Positions 44,904 through 53,885 of a stretch of DNA of 56,621 nucleotides are shown in pieces (position 1 is the stretch's first letter; each line of letters begins with the position of its first letter). The notes beneath the pieces were generated by a model. It was not told the origin of the DNA. It saw only the letters and a list, made by a program, of their open reading frames with translations, and made no database searches. This DNA comes from Enterococcus mundtii (GTDB lineage: Bacteria > Bacillota > Bacilli > Lactobacillales > Enterococcaceae). The position numbers were made by a program, and so were the translations under genes. The DNA lies in contig NZ_AP019813.1 of NCBI RefSeq assembly GCF_013394305.1, forward strand, positions 1 to 56,621. The letters run 5' to 3'.

Positions 44904-45185
44904 TCAATGACCTTTTCCGAATTCTTCGAGATCTGAAATGAGCTTTCTGAATGATTGTTCAGATTCGTTTTTTAGTATTTCCTCTAACAAAGCAAGGCTA
45001 GAAATGTGAAGAGCGATTGATTCTTTCTCCACTTTTTCTAAGTTTCGTCTTTCTGATTGTAGCTGACCAATCACTGCTTTCACTGGTGGCAGAATAAGTT
45101 CTTGAGATTCGTCTCGTTCAAATCGCTGACAAACTTTCCAAAGATAATACTGACACAAAGGTCGCTTTTTAATCAGTTTTATCAT
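44904..45185 (-). CDS. Small helical protein beside oriT
   Basis: This 93-residue protein has a basic N-terminus (MIKLIKKRPLCQYYLWKVCQ) and a long charged helical region (about 40-90). It overlaps the end of the ArdC-like gene by 17 bases and is the last gene before oriT in that direction, so it may act with the mobilisation proteins. No family recognised. Confidence 0.5.
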   Translation of the reverse strand: MIKLIKKRPLCQYYLWKVCQRFERDESQELILPPVKAVIGQLQSERRNLEKVEKESIALHISSLALLEEILKNESEQSFRKLISDLEEFGKGH

Positions 45186-46841
45186 CTTCGCTACTTTCTG
45201 AATTACCTTTTAATTTTTCTAAAGTATCCGCTAAATTATACTCTTCCTCAGATCGTTCTTCTTTTTTATTCGCCTTGTCTGTTGCGACATTTTCCATTGC
45301 TCGACTTTGGAGCTCTCGCGCACGTCTGATTTCTTCTTCCAATGTTGGTCGAACCAGCTCTGTTTCCTTTTCATACATATGCGCAGCAATCTTTTGTAAA
45401 AAATTATCGCTTCGAACAATCAAGTCAGTAAATAATTGTTGCAATTTCACTTTTCCGTTATTCATCGATCGTAACTGAGTTAACAAACTCAAATTAAGAG
45501 GCAAAGGTTTAAAACAAAAAACAGTCATCACAATAGAGGCGATACTTTCATTTTCAAATCGAATAATCTCTTCTGACGATTGTTTCTCTTTTTCTAAAAG
45601 GCAAACAATCAAATCAGCAAGTGTTTGTTCTTCTCCCTGATTCGCTTTTATTCGAATGGTATGATCTTCAAGGACTGATTCTTCTCTTTCTTCAAAAACA
45701 ATTGTACGATTCGCAATCTTTTCTAAGATAGCGAAAACTTCTTTCGGACTCGTTTCTATTTTTTTAGTTTCTTCTTTTCCTTGCGTTTCCGTTTTTTCAA
45801 AATATGGAACGATTGGGGCATGAGTGATTTGTGTAAGCAGCGTTTGTTTTTCTTTCAGGATCTCCCCAGTTTCACTATTCACTTTTTGTTGGTTTCCTCC
45901 AAATAGAAAGACAGGTTCCGCATTATTCTTCAACGTCCTATTTTCTCGAATCCAATCATGGACTTCTTTTGATTCAACTGCTTCTGCACGTTGATAAAGC
46001 AGCAACAACTGATTCATTAACGATAAGTTTTTTGTCTTAGGTATACTTTTAAAAAAGCGTTGATAGTTTTTTTCATCTAACCAGTCACTTAAGTGATCGA
46101 TAACATAGGCACAGATACTATTTGAATCTCCTTCATCTAACAACTTTTGTAAATGAGCATCAATAATAAAATCTTCTTCCACTTGTTCAGCTAATTTATT
46201 TTCTAACAGTCCGAGCAACATATCCTGCGTTTCTTTTCGATAATACTTTTGATCATTTCGATAAAAGTATGCCAAAAACATCTGACGTGCTTTCTCAATT
46301 TCATTCCCTTCAGCTTTTCCTATGCTATCTTTTGTCTTCAACCATACTTGTTGGACAAAAGCTTGCAAGAGCTTTTCAAGATCATAAGCATCCAATTTTG
46401 TTTCAGGCAGTAATGCTTCTGCCTTTACGTATTCCTTCCAAAATGAAGCGGGTAGTTCTTCAAACAGGGCAAGGCACATCGAATAAAAATCAATGGTTAT
46501 CGGAACGATTGGTAAATCTTGTTTGTCAATAATTTTTGCTTTTAGATTGAATAAATAAGAAACAGCGAATAACTCTTCTTCTGAAAGAGACGTTTGTGTA
46601 AAAAACGCCTCATCAATTATTTCATATGGTACGCCTAACGCCTCTGCCGCATATTGAAATAATAAAACAAATGCACTATTCCGTTTTTCTACTCCGTGTC
46701 CCGTTAGATAAGCGAAAATGTCATGAGCATGTAAAGCAATGTCTAAAGCTGACAATTCATTCTTGAGTTTTAAATTTCTGGCCAACTTTTTTCTTTTTGC
46801 TGTATTCGCTTCTCATAATTGTCAGGAAACAATGTTGGCAT
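45169..46841 (-). pseudogene. ArdC-like protein gene with a frameshift near its start
   Basis: The open frame from a TTG at 46785 encodes 538 residues. A better start is the ATG at 46841 behind AAAGGAG: it reads MPTLFPDNYEKRIQQKEK and then shifts frame at a T6 run (46787-46792). Adding one base joins it to the long frame, for a 557-residue protein. Residues near 260-320 (SLMNQLLLLYQRAEAVESKE, then HDWIRENRTLKNNAEPVFLF) resemble the N-terminal ArdC domain pattern (SxxNxLLxxxQ...W). ArdC proteins bind single-stranded DNA and protect incoming plasmids from restriction. The rest is acidic, helical and unassigned. The break may be a sequencing artefact or a frameshift. Confidence 0.55.
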
Positions 46842-46855
46842 TCTTTTTTACTCCT

Positions 46856-47859
46856 TTATCCCACTTCAAGTTCTGTCTCTTTAACGGAAACTGATTTGTT
46901 TTTTTCTTCGACAGCTACTTCCATTGATCGAATCAATTCTGATTTTTGTGTCTGCGTTAAATCTTTAATCGTATCTTTTTCTTTCTCACTCGCTTTAAGT
47001 CCCAACTGATTGCTTAAATCTTTTTAGTTGCGATCGGATATTCAATAAACCAGTTCTTAACATAGACAAAAATAAGGTTGTGAATATTATCAACTTTTTC
47101 TGTTTTTTGCTTTTGATATGCTTTTAGGATTGTTTTATATAATTCATTAGCTGCGTCGATTCCGTAATTCCCTATATCTTCAAAAATAACTACCGTACTA
47201 GTTTCCTTTTCTGCTTTGGCTTTTGCATTGTGAATTGCTTTAACTGTTTTTTGAGCTTCAACAAAATTTGAAGAAAATATTTTTATTAAATGCAATACTT
47301 TTTCAGGAACGAATGTAGCAATACTATTGTCTTTCATGATTGATTCAAAGTTATCTAGCAATAATTGATCTTGTAGCTGGTCTTTTTCTGTGGCTATATT
47401 GTGTCTATTAGTGTCTAAAGAATTATTAGAAGAATAGAATAGATTGTCTGCGATTTCCGCAAATACGGTGGCTTGATTTTGTTCCTCTTCAACAATTTGA
47501 AATACGTCTTCAGTTGTTACTTGCGGTTTTCCTAAATACAAGAGATTAGGAGTACTTTTTATATGTCCATTCTCTTCATGAATTCTACCTTTTTTCTGCT
47601 TTAGAAGACCGACTTCTTCCAATTCTCTTTTTATTTTAGAAACTTTTCCTTCACGACATCTTAAAAACCTCATAAGCTCAGATACTGTAAAAATAAAATA
47701 GATATTATCCTCTTCATCCACCCAATTATTTTTTACAGAATAATCAAAACGATTTTTGAGAAGCATATATGCAATTTTTGAATCATTTGTGAGTTTGAAG
47801 TATTTTTCCCAATATATTTCTTTTAGCTTATAATAAACTCTGACATTTGATACCTCCAC
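46856..47859 (-). pseudogene. repA: RepA_N-family replication initiator, frameshifted near the end
   Basis: The open frame from 47859 gives 281 residues. The N-terminal RepA_N domain is clear: VYYKLKEIYWEKYFKLTNDS, then AYMLLKNRFDYSVKNNW and a winged-helix region with REGKVSKIKRELEEVGLL. It stops at 47014, after ATKKI. In the -1 frame the coding pattern continues (KDLSNQLGLKASEKEK ... VSVKETELEVG) to TAA at 46856. One extra base in the T5 run at 47021-47025 restores 334 residues, the usual size of RepA_N initiators such as that of pAD1. Because Rep is essential, a sequencing error or tolerated truncation is likely. The ArdC-like gene follows after 14 bases. Confidence 0.8.
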
Positions 47860-47999
47860 ATACTTGGATCATTTTTGTATTTTTAAGAAATATAAAAGTA
47901 ACTATACAAGTTATTAACCTAATTTATAAATGATACATAGCAAGAAAAGAAAAAAGAGAAAAGAGATTTTCCTCCTTTTTCTACAAAATCAATCAAAAA

Positions 48000-48287
48000 T
48001 TAATCGATATTTTCCTTTTTCTTTTTTGGATTTAATCCTTTTAAAAACTTATCCTCCAAGGCTAATAGTTCATCATAAACACTCCCCATAGACTGCCCTG
48101 ATGATAAACTTAAACAGTACAAAAAATCGCAAGGTAACGTTGCTACAGAACGATTTCGGGTCACCCAACTTGCCACAGTAGACTGTCTATAATCATGAAT
48201 CTCACAAAATTGTTCTACAGTCATCCCTAAGACACCGATAATAAAAACATTGATAGGATAAGGATAAACATAAGTATTGACACTCAT
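48000..48287 (-). CDS. Small probable DNA-binding protein
   Basis: This 95-residue protein contains a helix-turn-helix-like stretch (MTVEQFCEIHDYRQSTVASW, about 22-41) and a basic C-terminus (LNPKKKKEN). GGAGG lies 11 bases before the ATG. It is between the primase-type gene and repA, so it may regulate replication. A hairpin (48312-48338) precedes it. Confidence 0.55.
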   Translation of the reverse strand: MSVNTYVYPYPINVFIIGVLGMTVEQFCEIHDYRQSTVASWVTRNRSVATLPCDFLYCLSLSSGQSMGSVYDELLALEDKFLKGLNPKKKKENID

Positions 48288-48469
48288 AGTCAGTAAGTCC
48301 TCCGTTAAGATCTATTATTGCGTATGCAATAATAATAGCCCTCTTCTTAGAACAAAGCAAGTAACGGACAACTAGAAACCTCCAAGCAGAAAAAGAACAG
48401 TATCAAAGATATATTGTAAAAGGCAATTTGCACCTTTTATTTTTTACCCTGTGTCTAATTCAAAAAGAT
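48288..48469 (-). promoter_or_regulatory. Leader region with a stem-loop before the small DNA-binding protein gene
   Basis: The inverted repeat CTATTATTGC (48312-48321) with GCAATAATA (48326-48334) forms a tetraloop stem in the leader of the gene at 48000-48287. There is no clear U-run. Nothing else is visible up to the primase-type gene. Confidence 0.4.
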
Positions 48470-49936
48470 TCACTTCTTTAAGGGGGGGAAGGTAGCTGAT
48501 ACTTGTTTAAATGTCTCTTCTACCAAGCTCCCGTTTAATTCAAATACCTCTGTGATCCTTGTTGAATAAGCTAATCTGTTTGCTTTTCTTAATTGAATGA
48601 CCTTCAGGAACAACATTTTGACTGAAGCAATGATCATTCCGCCATTTCTTCCTCGTGTTACCTTGTAGAAAACCTTATTCTCCTCCCTTAACTCGGTTAA
48701 GATCTTATCAAGTGTGCGCTTGGGCATCGTGAGTTCTGAAGCCAACTCTTTTTTAGACATATTTAAATAAGGCTCACTAGCATGACTTTTTTCGCTTAGA
48801 TAAGCCAATAGATCTTCTTTCCATTCTTTTTTATGACTATATTTTCTTTGTTCTCTTGGCTTTTTAAATTTCCACCAACCACGACGTTGAATAAACAAAT
48901 CTTTCTCTTGCAGTCCTGCAGAGATCCATTGCTGGCACAGCTCTAAAACAAAATCACGTTGTGCTGCCTGGTAAATTCCAGAATAAGAGCTCATAACGAT
49001 TTTTCTTACTTCCCCTTCAGTCAAAGGTTCATTTAGTCGCTCATTAAACTCGAACATGTTGTATTCACATGTTTCAAGCGCATATCCCGAAGAGAAATAA
49101 GCAAGAGCCAATGTGAAAATCACATTGTTTCGACCTAAACGGCCCTCTCCACCGATAATATCTGCTTTACGTAATAATAGATCGAACCAGGGTTCATCCA
49201 CTTGTCGATACTCTTTTTTCTCAGGGAAAACAACAATTTTAGCTTCTCGTTCCGATTCAGTTTTTTGACTAGAAGCTGTTTTCATTGACCAATTCAACCA
49301 TTCAGAAAATGCGTATTGATAAGCTTCCTCGTAAAAAACTATATTTTTTTTGTTTGGAAAACGGGCAATTCCAAAGTGATTACAGCCCACATCGATTCCA
49401 GGTAATTGCTTTGCTAATTGTTTACGAATCGTTGTAGAAATACGTTTTGCAACTTCAACTACCTTGAAGTTGCTCTTTTTCGTTACGTAAGCTGGGCTAC
49501 TCAATGAAAAATACACTTGGTAACCATGATCAGATTCTAAAATCAATGTTGGCATATAACCAATTTGATCTAAACAAGCAAGGACGATCTCCCCTTCGTG
49601 ATTAACTTTTGTATCGATATCGACAACAAAGGTATTGATTTGGCTTAAATTGTTTTCAGAATGTCCTTTAACGACTGATCGATTCTCGTCAGCATACGTT
49701 CCATATCGATACACATTAGGAGTCCAATGTGTAAGCTTGCTTTCGTTTTCAAGAATCGCTTCTTCAGATGTGATCACCATTCCACGTCCAGCATTCATCA
49801 ACTGTTTCGTACGGTACGCAAAGATAGCACCATTCCTACTAGTATTTTCATACTGAATAGGCTTAATGGTACTATTTCGATATTTATATGTTCGAATACC
49901 ACTTTTCAAAAGCGTTGTATATAAATTAATCAACAT
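48470..49936 (-). CDS. Primase-type replication protein (primase C-terminal domain)
   Basis: This protein of about 488 residues resembles plasmid replication proteins with a primase/polymerase N-terminus and a PriCT-1 C-terminal helix domain. NTFVVDIDTKVNHEGEIVLA carries the paired acidic residues (DxD) of an AEP-type active site, SDHGYQVYFSLSSPAYV and GIDVGCNHFGIARFPNKKN add conserved His and Arg residues, and about 265-340 (EGRLGRNNVIFTLALAYFSS) fits PriCT-1. A winged helix near the C-terminus (SKKELASELTMPKRTLDKIL) may bind DNA. The start at 49936 has GGAAGGACG upstream. It may be a second initiator or a primase for RepA. Its leader is unusually structured. Confidence 0.7.
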   Translation of the reverse strand: MLINLYTTLLKSGIRTYKYRNSTIKPIQYENTSRNGAIFAYRTKQLMNAGRGMVITSEEAILENESKLTHWTPNVYRYGTYADENRSVVKGHSENNLSQINTFVVDIDTKVNHEGEIVLACLDQIGYMPTLILESDHGYQVYFSLSSPAYVTKKSNFKVVEVAKRISTTIRKQLAKQLPGIDVGCNHFGIARFPNKKNIVFYEEAYQYAFSEWLNWSMKTASSQKTESEREAKIVVFPEKKEYRQVDEPWFDLLLRKADIIGGEGRLGRNNVIFTLALAYFSSGYALETCEYNMFEFNERLNEPLTEGEVRKIVMSSYSGIYQAAQRDFVLELCQQWISAGLQEKDLFIQRRGWWKFKKPREQRKYSHKKEWKEDLLAYLSEKSHASEPYLNMSKKELASELTMPKRTLDKILTELREENKVFYKVTRGRNGGMIIASVKMLFLKVIQLRKANRLAYSTRITEVFELNGSLVEETFKQVSATFPPLKK

Positions 49937-50028
49937 CAACTTTACGTCCTTCCCACAAATTAAAAGAGAACACATCGAATATCTGCCGAAACAGATATAC
50001 TATGTGTTCTCTCATTAATGTTGATTAA
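49926..50028 (-). promoter_or_regulatory. Structured leader of the primase-type gene: attenuator and start-masking repeat
   Basis: On the minus strand a long hairpin (AGAGAACACAT at 50002-50012 pairs with 49965-49975, with an inner stem of CAGATAT and its complement) is followed by UUUU, like an intrinsic terminator, 29 bases before the start codon. Just upstream, TTAATCAACAT (complement of 50018-50028) can pair with ATGTTGATTAA (49926-49936), which contains the start codon. A 29-codon frame starts at 50015, runs through the hairpin and ends inside the start region, but has no clear ribosome binding site. Together these suggest attenuation plus translational control. Confidence 0.6.
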
Positions 50029-50066
50029 TATACTCTTAAAAAGCACATCAAATAAACGTTTTTATG

Positions 50067-50249
50067 TTGAGTTGCTCGCCTTTTTTTGTTAGAATAGAGG
50101 CAATCGGAATTGATTTCCGAGTCCTTTTTAATATAAGTAGTTGGTAGCTACTTACATATTCTTGAGACGAGCGTGAACACATGAAGTATGGTCATGTGAT
50201 TCAGAAATAATAGATTTTGGTAGAATCTTTTATTTCCGTCTCTTTTTTT
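50067..50249 (+). ncRNA. Structured small RNA, copy 1, with promoter and terminator
   Basis: A promoter is visible: TTGAGT (50067-50072), 17 bases, TAGAAT (50090-50095). The transcript from about 50102 to 50249 has a hairpin TCGGAA/TTCCGA, a stem around GCTACTT, a stem CACATGA/TCATGTG (50178-50198), a hairpin 50204-50236, and an outer stem GAGACG (50164-50169) with CGTCTC (50237-50242), followed by seven T residues. No open frame fits. Three blocks recur at 50.65-50.76 kb. It is divergent from the primase-type gene and contains GAACACAT, complementary to that gene's attenuator arm. Confidence 0.65.
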
Positions 50250-50334
50250 ATGTAATTTTCTAATATATCGTACCTCATAAATCTTAAATCTGTAAATAAC
50301 AAGTTTAATGGAAAAACAGTTGCTATAAGAAAGA

Positions 50335-50433
50335 ATGCCTAAATATCAACCTTTTCGTAACCTGAATAAGTGGGTTCTAGATGAGGGATATGATTTTCCG
50401 TTAATAGAACATAACTATTGGAACATATTTTAA
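50335..50433 (+). CDS. Very small open frame, possible remnant
   Basis: A 32-codon frame begins MPKYQPFRNLNKWVLDEGYD and ends HNYWNIF. Its composition is protein-like, but the upstream AAGAAAG is only a weak ribosome binding site. It lies between the two structured RNA copies and may be a remnant of a deleted gene. No family recognised. Confidence 0.25.
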   Translation: MPKYQPFRNLNKWVLDEGYDFPLIEHNYWNIF

Positions 50434-50640
50434 TTTTAAAAAAAGGATCTTTCTAGAACACTAAATATATACCTGCTTAAACTCATTATTCTTCTTATAC
50501 AAAAATCTTTTTTTGTGTTCCCTCAATGACTTAGAAAATCATGTTTTCTTTAAACTACATGCCACAATAAGCTTATATATATTGCTAAAAATGATGGAAT
50601 AATTTGTTAGGATTATCAGTTCAAATAGATTATTTAAAAG

Positions 50641-50760
50641 CATCTAGGTGATAACTAGCTACTTACACAATCATGAGACGAGCGTGAACACATAGTTGCT
50701 GTATGTGATTCAGAAGAATAAGTAAGGTCCAACTCACTTATTCTCCCTTCCCTTTTTTCT
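50641..50760 (+). ncRNA. Structured small RNA, copy 2
   Basis: This region repeats three blocks of copy 1: TAGCTACTTACA, TGAGACGAGCGTGAACACAT (50674-50693) and ATGTGATTCAGAA, in the same order and spacing. The hairpin between the second and third block has a different loop but keeps the CACAT/ATGTG stem. A terminator stem GAATAAGT (50716-50723) with ACTTATTC (50736-50743) and a T-run (50753-50758) follow. The promoter is not clear, so it may be transcribed from upstream or be silent. Confidence 0.55.
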
Positions 50761-50844
50761 GCTTTAGGTTTCATAAGTAAGAATATCTGATAACCACTTT
50801 TAGTTCAAGTACTAAATCTACTAAAATATATTACATACTACCTT

Positions 50845-51643
50845 AAGTAGTGATAAACTATTATTATATACTACCTTTATCAAGAATTATATACTACCTT
50901 AAATTTAAATACTTATAATTATATACTACTTTAATTAAACATTATCTACTACCTATTAATCTTAATTTTAATATTATGTACTACTTTTATTAATATTTGT
51001 CTACTACCTTTATTATTAATATATTTAAGGTAGTAGACAAATAGATGTTTATAGTAGTACATGATATACTTTTTTTAAAAAAACAAGTTTAATTACTAGA
51101 ATTTCAGTTTATAAATTATCTACTACCTTATTGCGATTAAATACTACTTTAAATATTATGATTCTCTCATTATATACTACCTAAAATATTTATATTACTT
51201 ACTACCTTTATAATCTATTATTCACTACCTTAATACTATATATGTACTACCCTATGCATTTGTTACATACTACCTTAATTTTTTGTATTTTGTATTAAAT
51301 ACTACCTAAACTACAAATTACTTACTACCATATTAGCCTTTATACCTTCTTTAATTACTACCCACCTATGTGTTTCAAAAAAAGTTTACATTCGTTTCGA
51401 TCTAAATGACTTATGTACATAATAGCTTAAGTAAAAGCAGTACTCTCAAAAAATATTTTTATGCTCATCGAAGTATGGTAGTAAATAATTATAGAATTTA
51501 AAGTAGTACATATTTATATTTTTAAAAATATCATTATATCGGCATCTTCGTAGGTAGTAGTTAATTAAATTTTTTGTAGCACTATTTATGGTAGTATGTT
51601 AATATTATTAAAAAGGTAGTAGATAATGCAAGGAGTGATATAT
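50845..51643. repeat. Centromere-like repeat array upstream of the partition genes
   Basis: About 20 copies of TACTACCTT or its complement AAGGTAGTA (the TAGTARRR repeat of pAD1-type plasmids) are scattered at irregular intervals of about 15-50 bases in a very AT-rich background. Most are in the TACTAC orientation; those closest to the ParA gene (51502-51640) are in the GTAGTA orientation. In pAD1, such repeats flank repB and repC and act in partition. The RepC-like protein at 52575 should bind them. Confidence 0.85.
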
Positions 51644-51644
51644 C

Positions 51645-52562
51645 TTGTCAAAGAAATTCGTCATAGGTAATTTCAAAGGTGGAGTAGGGAAGAGTACATG
51701 TGCGCAAATGTTAGGGTTCGAAGCAGCTGTTGCAAAAAATCAAAAAACTTTAATCGTCGATCTAGATATGCAAGGAAATACTTCTGACGTAATGAGTTTA
51801 ACCCATATGAACTTTTCTGAAGAAGAGGGTGGGGGAGACGGAGAGCCTCTTGATTACGAAAATACAATAACCGATGTACTAATTGGAAAAAAACCTATCG
51901 ATTTAAGTCTTGAATTGGATGGGGAAGTCGACTGGAATAAGATAGTAGATAATGATACTCGAGTTAATCCTAAAGATGCTGTATATAAGGTAGTAGATAA
52001 TTTATATATCTTACCCGCAGATATGAGTTTTGAACTTTACGACGATTGGATCAAAGATCAGTTCTCGGATTCCGCTGATAAGCTTGTTTATATGCAAAAA
52101 AGATTAGGACCGTTACTTGATGAGTTTGACGTTGTATACCTGGACGTACCACCATCAATTTCTATTTATAGTAAGTCTGCGATGTATATAGCTGATTTTG
52201 CGATTGTTGTTCTTCAGACTCAGGTTAAATCGATGAGAAATGCCATGCAGTATTTAGAATATATGGATTTCTTCGTTGACGGGTTTGATACGTCTCTAAA
52301 AGTTGCAGGGGTGATTCCTTTTATGTTAGAGAGTGGAGACGCTGTCGATCAAGAAATGTATGCACAAGCACAACAAATATATGGCGATCATTTGTTGAAG
52401 AATGTTGTATTAAAGAATGCACGCTTAAAGCGATATGACGGATCTGGAATTACGATGGAATTAACTAAAGCAGGAAAACTAAAACAGTGGGATAGACGCT
52501 GTCATCATCTGTTTATCAATATATATGACGAGTTGCTTGAACATGAAGCCTGGTATGAGTAG
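51645..52562 (+). CDS. repB: ParA-type partition ATPase (pAD1 RepB-like)
   Basis: This 305-residue ATPase has the deviant Walker A motif GNFKGGVGKST (residues 8-18), Walker A' (LIVDLDMQGN) and Walker B (DVVYLDVPPS), as in ParA proteins. It uses ATP to move plasmid copies apart with the RepC-like protein. The start is TTG behind AAGGAGTG. Two repeat-like sequences of the centromere type lie inside the gene (TAGTAGATAA at about 51944 and 51992). In pAD1 the equivalent is called RepB. Confidence 0.88.
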   Translation: MSKKFVIGNFKGGVGKSTCAQMLGFEAAVAKNQKTLIVDLDMQGNTSDVMSLTHMNFSEEEGGGDGEPLDYENTITDVLIGKKPIDLSLELDGEVDWNKIVDNDTRVNPKDAVYKVVDNLYILPADMSFELYDDWIKDQFSDSADKLVYMQKRLGPLLDEFDVVYLDVPPSISIYSKSAMYIADFAIVVLQTQVKSMRNAMQYLEYMDFFVDGFDTSLKVAGVIPFMLESGDAVDQEMYAQAQQIYGDHLLKNVVLKNARLKRYDGSGITMELTKAGKLKQWDRRCHHLFINIYDELLEHEAWYE

Positions 52563-52574
52563 GAGGTCACTTAA

Positions 52575-53189
52575 ATGGCTGATATAAAAGATCTAGGTAT
52601 TTTCAAAAATAATAAGGGGCTAGATAAAATTAGAGCAGGTACCTCAACTAAAAAAAATAAAAAAAAAATAAAATCTGAAACTCAATCTAAAGATACAGAG
52701 AAAAATATAGAAGTAGTAGAAACCAATCATACCAAGGAATCTATTCAAAAATCTCAGATAACCCCTACTAAAAGTACGGAAAAGAAAGCTATTCAATCTA
52801 AGAAAAAATCCGATGCATCAAAGAAGGTAAAAGGGGTAGGGGCTCCAGTAAGAAAATTCGATCGTTCTTTTTCTGCACAAATGCCTTTAAAACTATCGCC
52901 TATTTTAAACGCAACCTCTAGAGTCATGGTTGAAAAATATGAAACTAACTTAACTAGAGACGAGTTATTGAGAAAAGCTCTTGATGAATACATCAAACAA
53001 CATCTAACTCAAGAAGATAAACAAGACCTTTTTAATAATGTTATGAGAGAAGTAGAAATGTTCAGAAAGAAAAAACCTACTATTCCTGAAACTGATATAG
53101 ATGGTACTGTGATTCGAACAGTTGATGAAATCGAGGCAGAAACTAATACAATTATACGTAACAACTGGGGAATGAATTATAAACACTAA
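52575..53189 (+). CDS. repC: Partition DNA-binding protein (pAD1 RepC-like)
   Basis: This 204-residue protein has a Lys-rich disordered N-terminal half (about 20-95, with TKKNKKKIKSETQSKDTEKN) and a C-terminal part (about 105-204) that likely holds a ribbon-helix-helix-like DNA-binding domain (TRVMVEKYETNLTRDELLRK). It follows the ParA gene by 12 bases with an AGGAGG site. It should bind the TAGTARRR repeats on both sides and recruit the ATPase. Assignment to the RepC group rests on context and layout more than on a clear motif. Confidence 0.75.
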   Translation: MADIKDLGIFKNNKGLDKIRAGTSTKKNKKKIKSETQSKDTEKNIEVVETNHTKESIQKSQITPTKSTEKKAIQSKKKSDASKKVKGVGAPVRKFDRSFSAQMPLKLSPILNATSRVMVEKYETNLTRDELLRKALDEYIKQHLTQEDKQDLFNNVMREVEMFRKKKPTIPETDIDGTVIRTVDEIEAETNTIIRNNWGMNYKH

Positions 53190-53231
53190 AAAGATACTAC
53201 CATAATTTATAAATTATGGTAGTATCTTTTT
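53188..53231. terminator. Perfect 44-base palindrome containing two partition repeats
   Basis: The stretch 53188-53231 is a perfect palindrome (22 + 22) that begins with five A and ends with five T, right at the stop of the RepC-like gene. Each arm includes a TACTACCAT repeat unit. It can end transcription in both directions and may also be a binding site for RepC. Confidence 0.85.
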
Positions 53232-53411
53232 ATTTAAAATAATAGTAGTACATAATACAGTTCCAAATGCTCAGTATACCTCTTTCTTTTTATGAACTAG
53301 CTTTAGCTAGGTTAAACAACTGACAAATATAAACTAAATAACAGAGAAATGTCTTGCAATAATTGATTTTGTAGAGAGACATATATTAAAATAATTGCGA
53401 GGTGTTTTTGT

Positions 53412-53885
53412 ATGTCAGAAATTCATTATGGACGTGGTTATGTCTATTCTATTCAATATCATCTTGTTTGGTGTGTAAAATATCGACATGATGTTTTGTA
53501 TGGTCAGGTAGATATTGATGTCAAACAGTTTTTGAAACAAATTGCTGATGATAATAATATAAAAATTATGGAAATAGAATCAGATAAAAACCATATTCAT
53601 TTACTCATTGAATGCACCCCACAACACTATATTCCTAGTATTGTTAAAGCATTTAAAGGCGTATCCGCTAGACTGCTGTTTAAAAAACATCCTGAACTTA
53701 AACAACTCCTTTGGGGTGAACATCTTTGGAATCCATGCTACTTTGTAGCTACTGTTAGCGAAAATACAGAAGAACAAATTAGAAAATATATACAAAATCA
53801 GAAAAAGAAAAGAGGTGAATCCGTATGCTACAACATAGGGCTTATAAATTTAGAATCTATCCTAATCAAGAACAAGAAATATTAA
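53412..53885 (+). CDS. tnpA: IS200/IS605 transposase TnpA
   Basis: This 157-residue Y1 transposase has the HUH metal motif in DKNHIHLLIE (about 57-66) and the catalytic Tyr in EEQIRKYIQNQKK (about 119-131), and begins with the typical YSIQYHLVWCVKYRHDVL. It cuts and joins single-stranded element ends. It seems intact. The tnpB frame starts 60 bases before its stop. Confidence 0.92.
   Translation: MSEIHYGRGYVYSIQYHLVWCVKYRHDVLYGQVDIDVKQFLKQIADDNNIKIMEIESDKNHIHLLIECTPQHYIPSIVKAFKGVSARLLFKKHPELKQLLWGEHLWNPCYFVATVSENTEEQIRKYIQNQKKKRGESVCYNIGLINLESILIKNKKY

Noticed and set aside
46785-46858. Programmed -1 frameshifting as the explanation for the ArdC-like and RepA frames
   Set aside because: The A-rich runs are not in the phase of a canonical slippery heptamer, and two unrelated genes elsewhere show the same kind of homopolymer loss. 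A deletion or sequencing error is simpler, though not proven.
50845-51643. AT-rich repeat array as a CRISPR or a replication-origin iteron set
   Set aside because: Units are only 8-9 bases, occur in both orientations with irregular spacing, and match the known partition repeats of pAD1-type plasmids.
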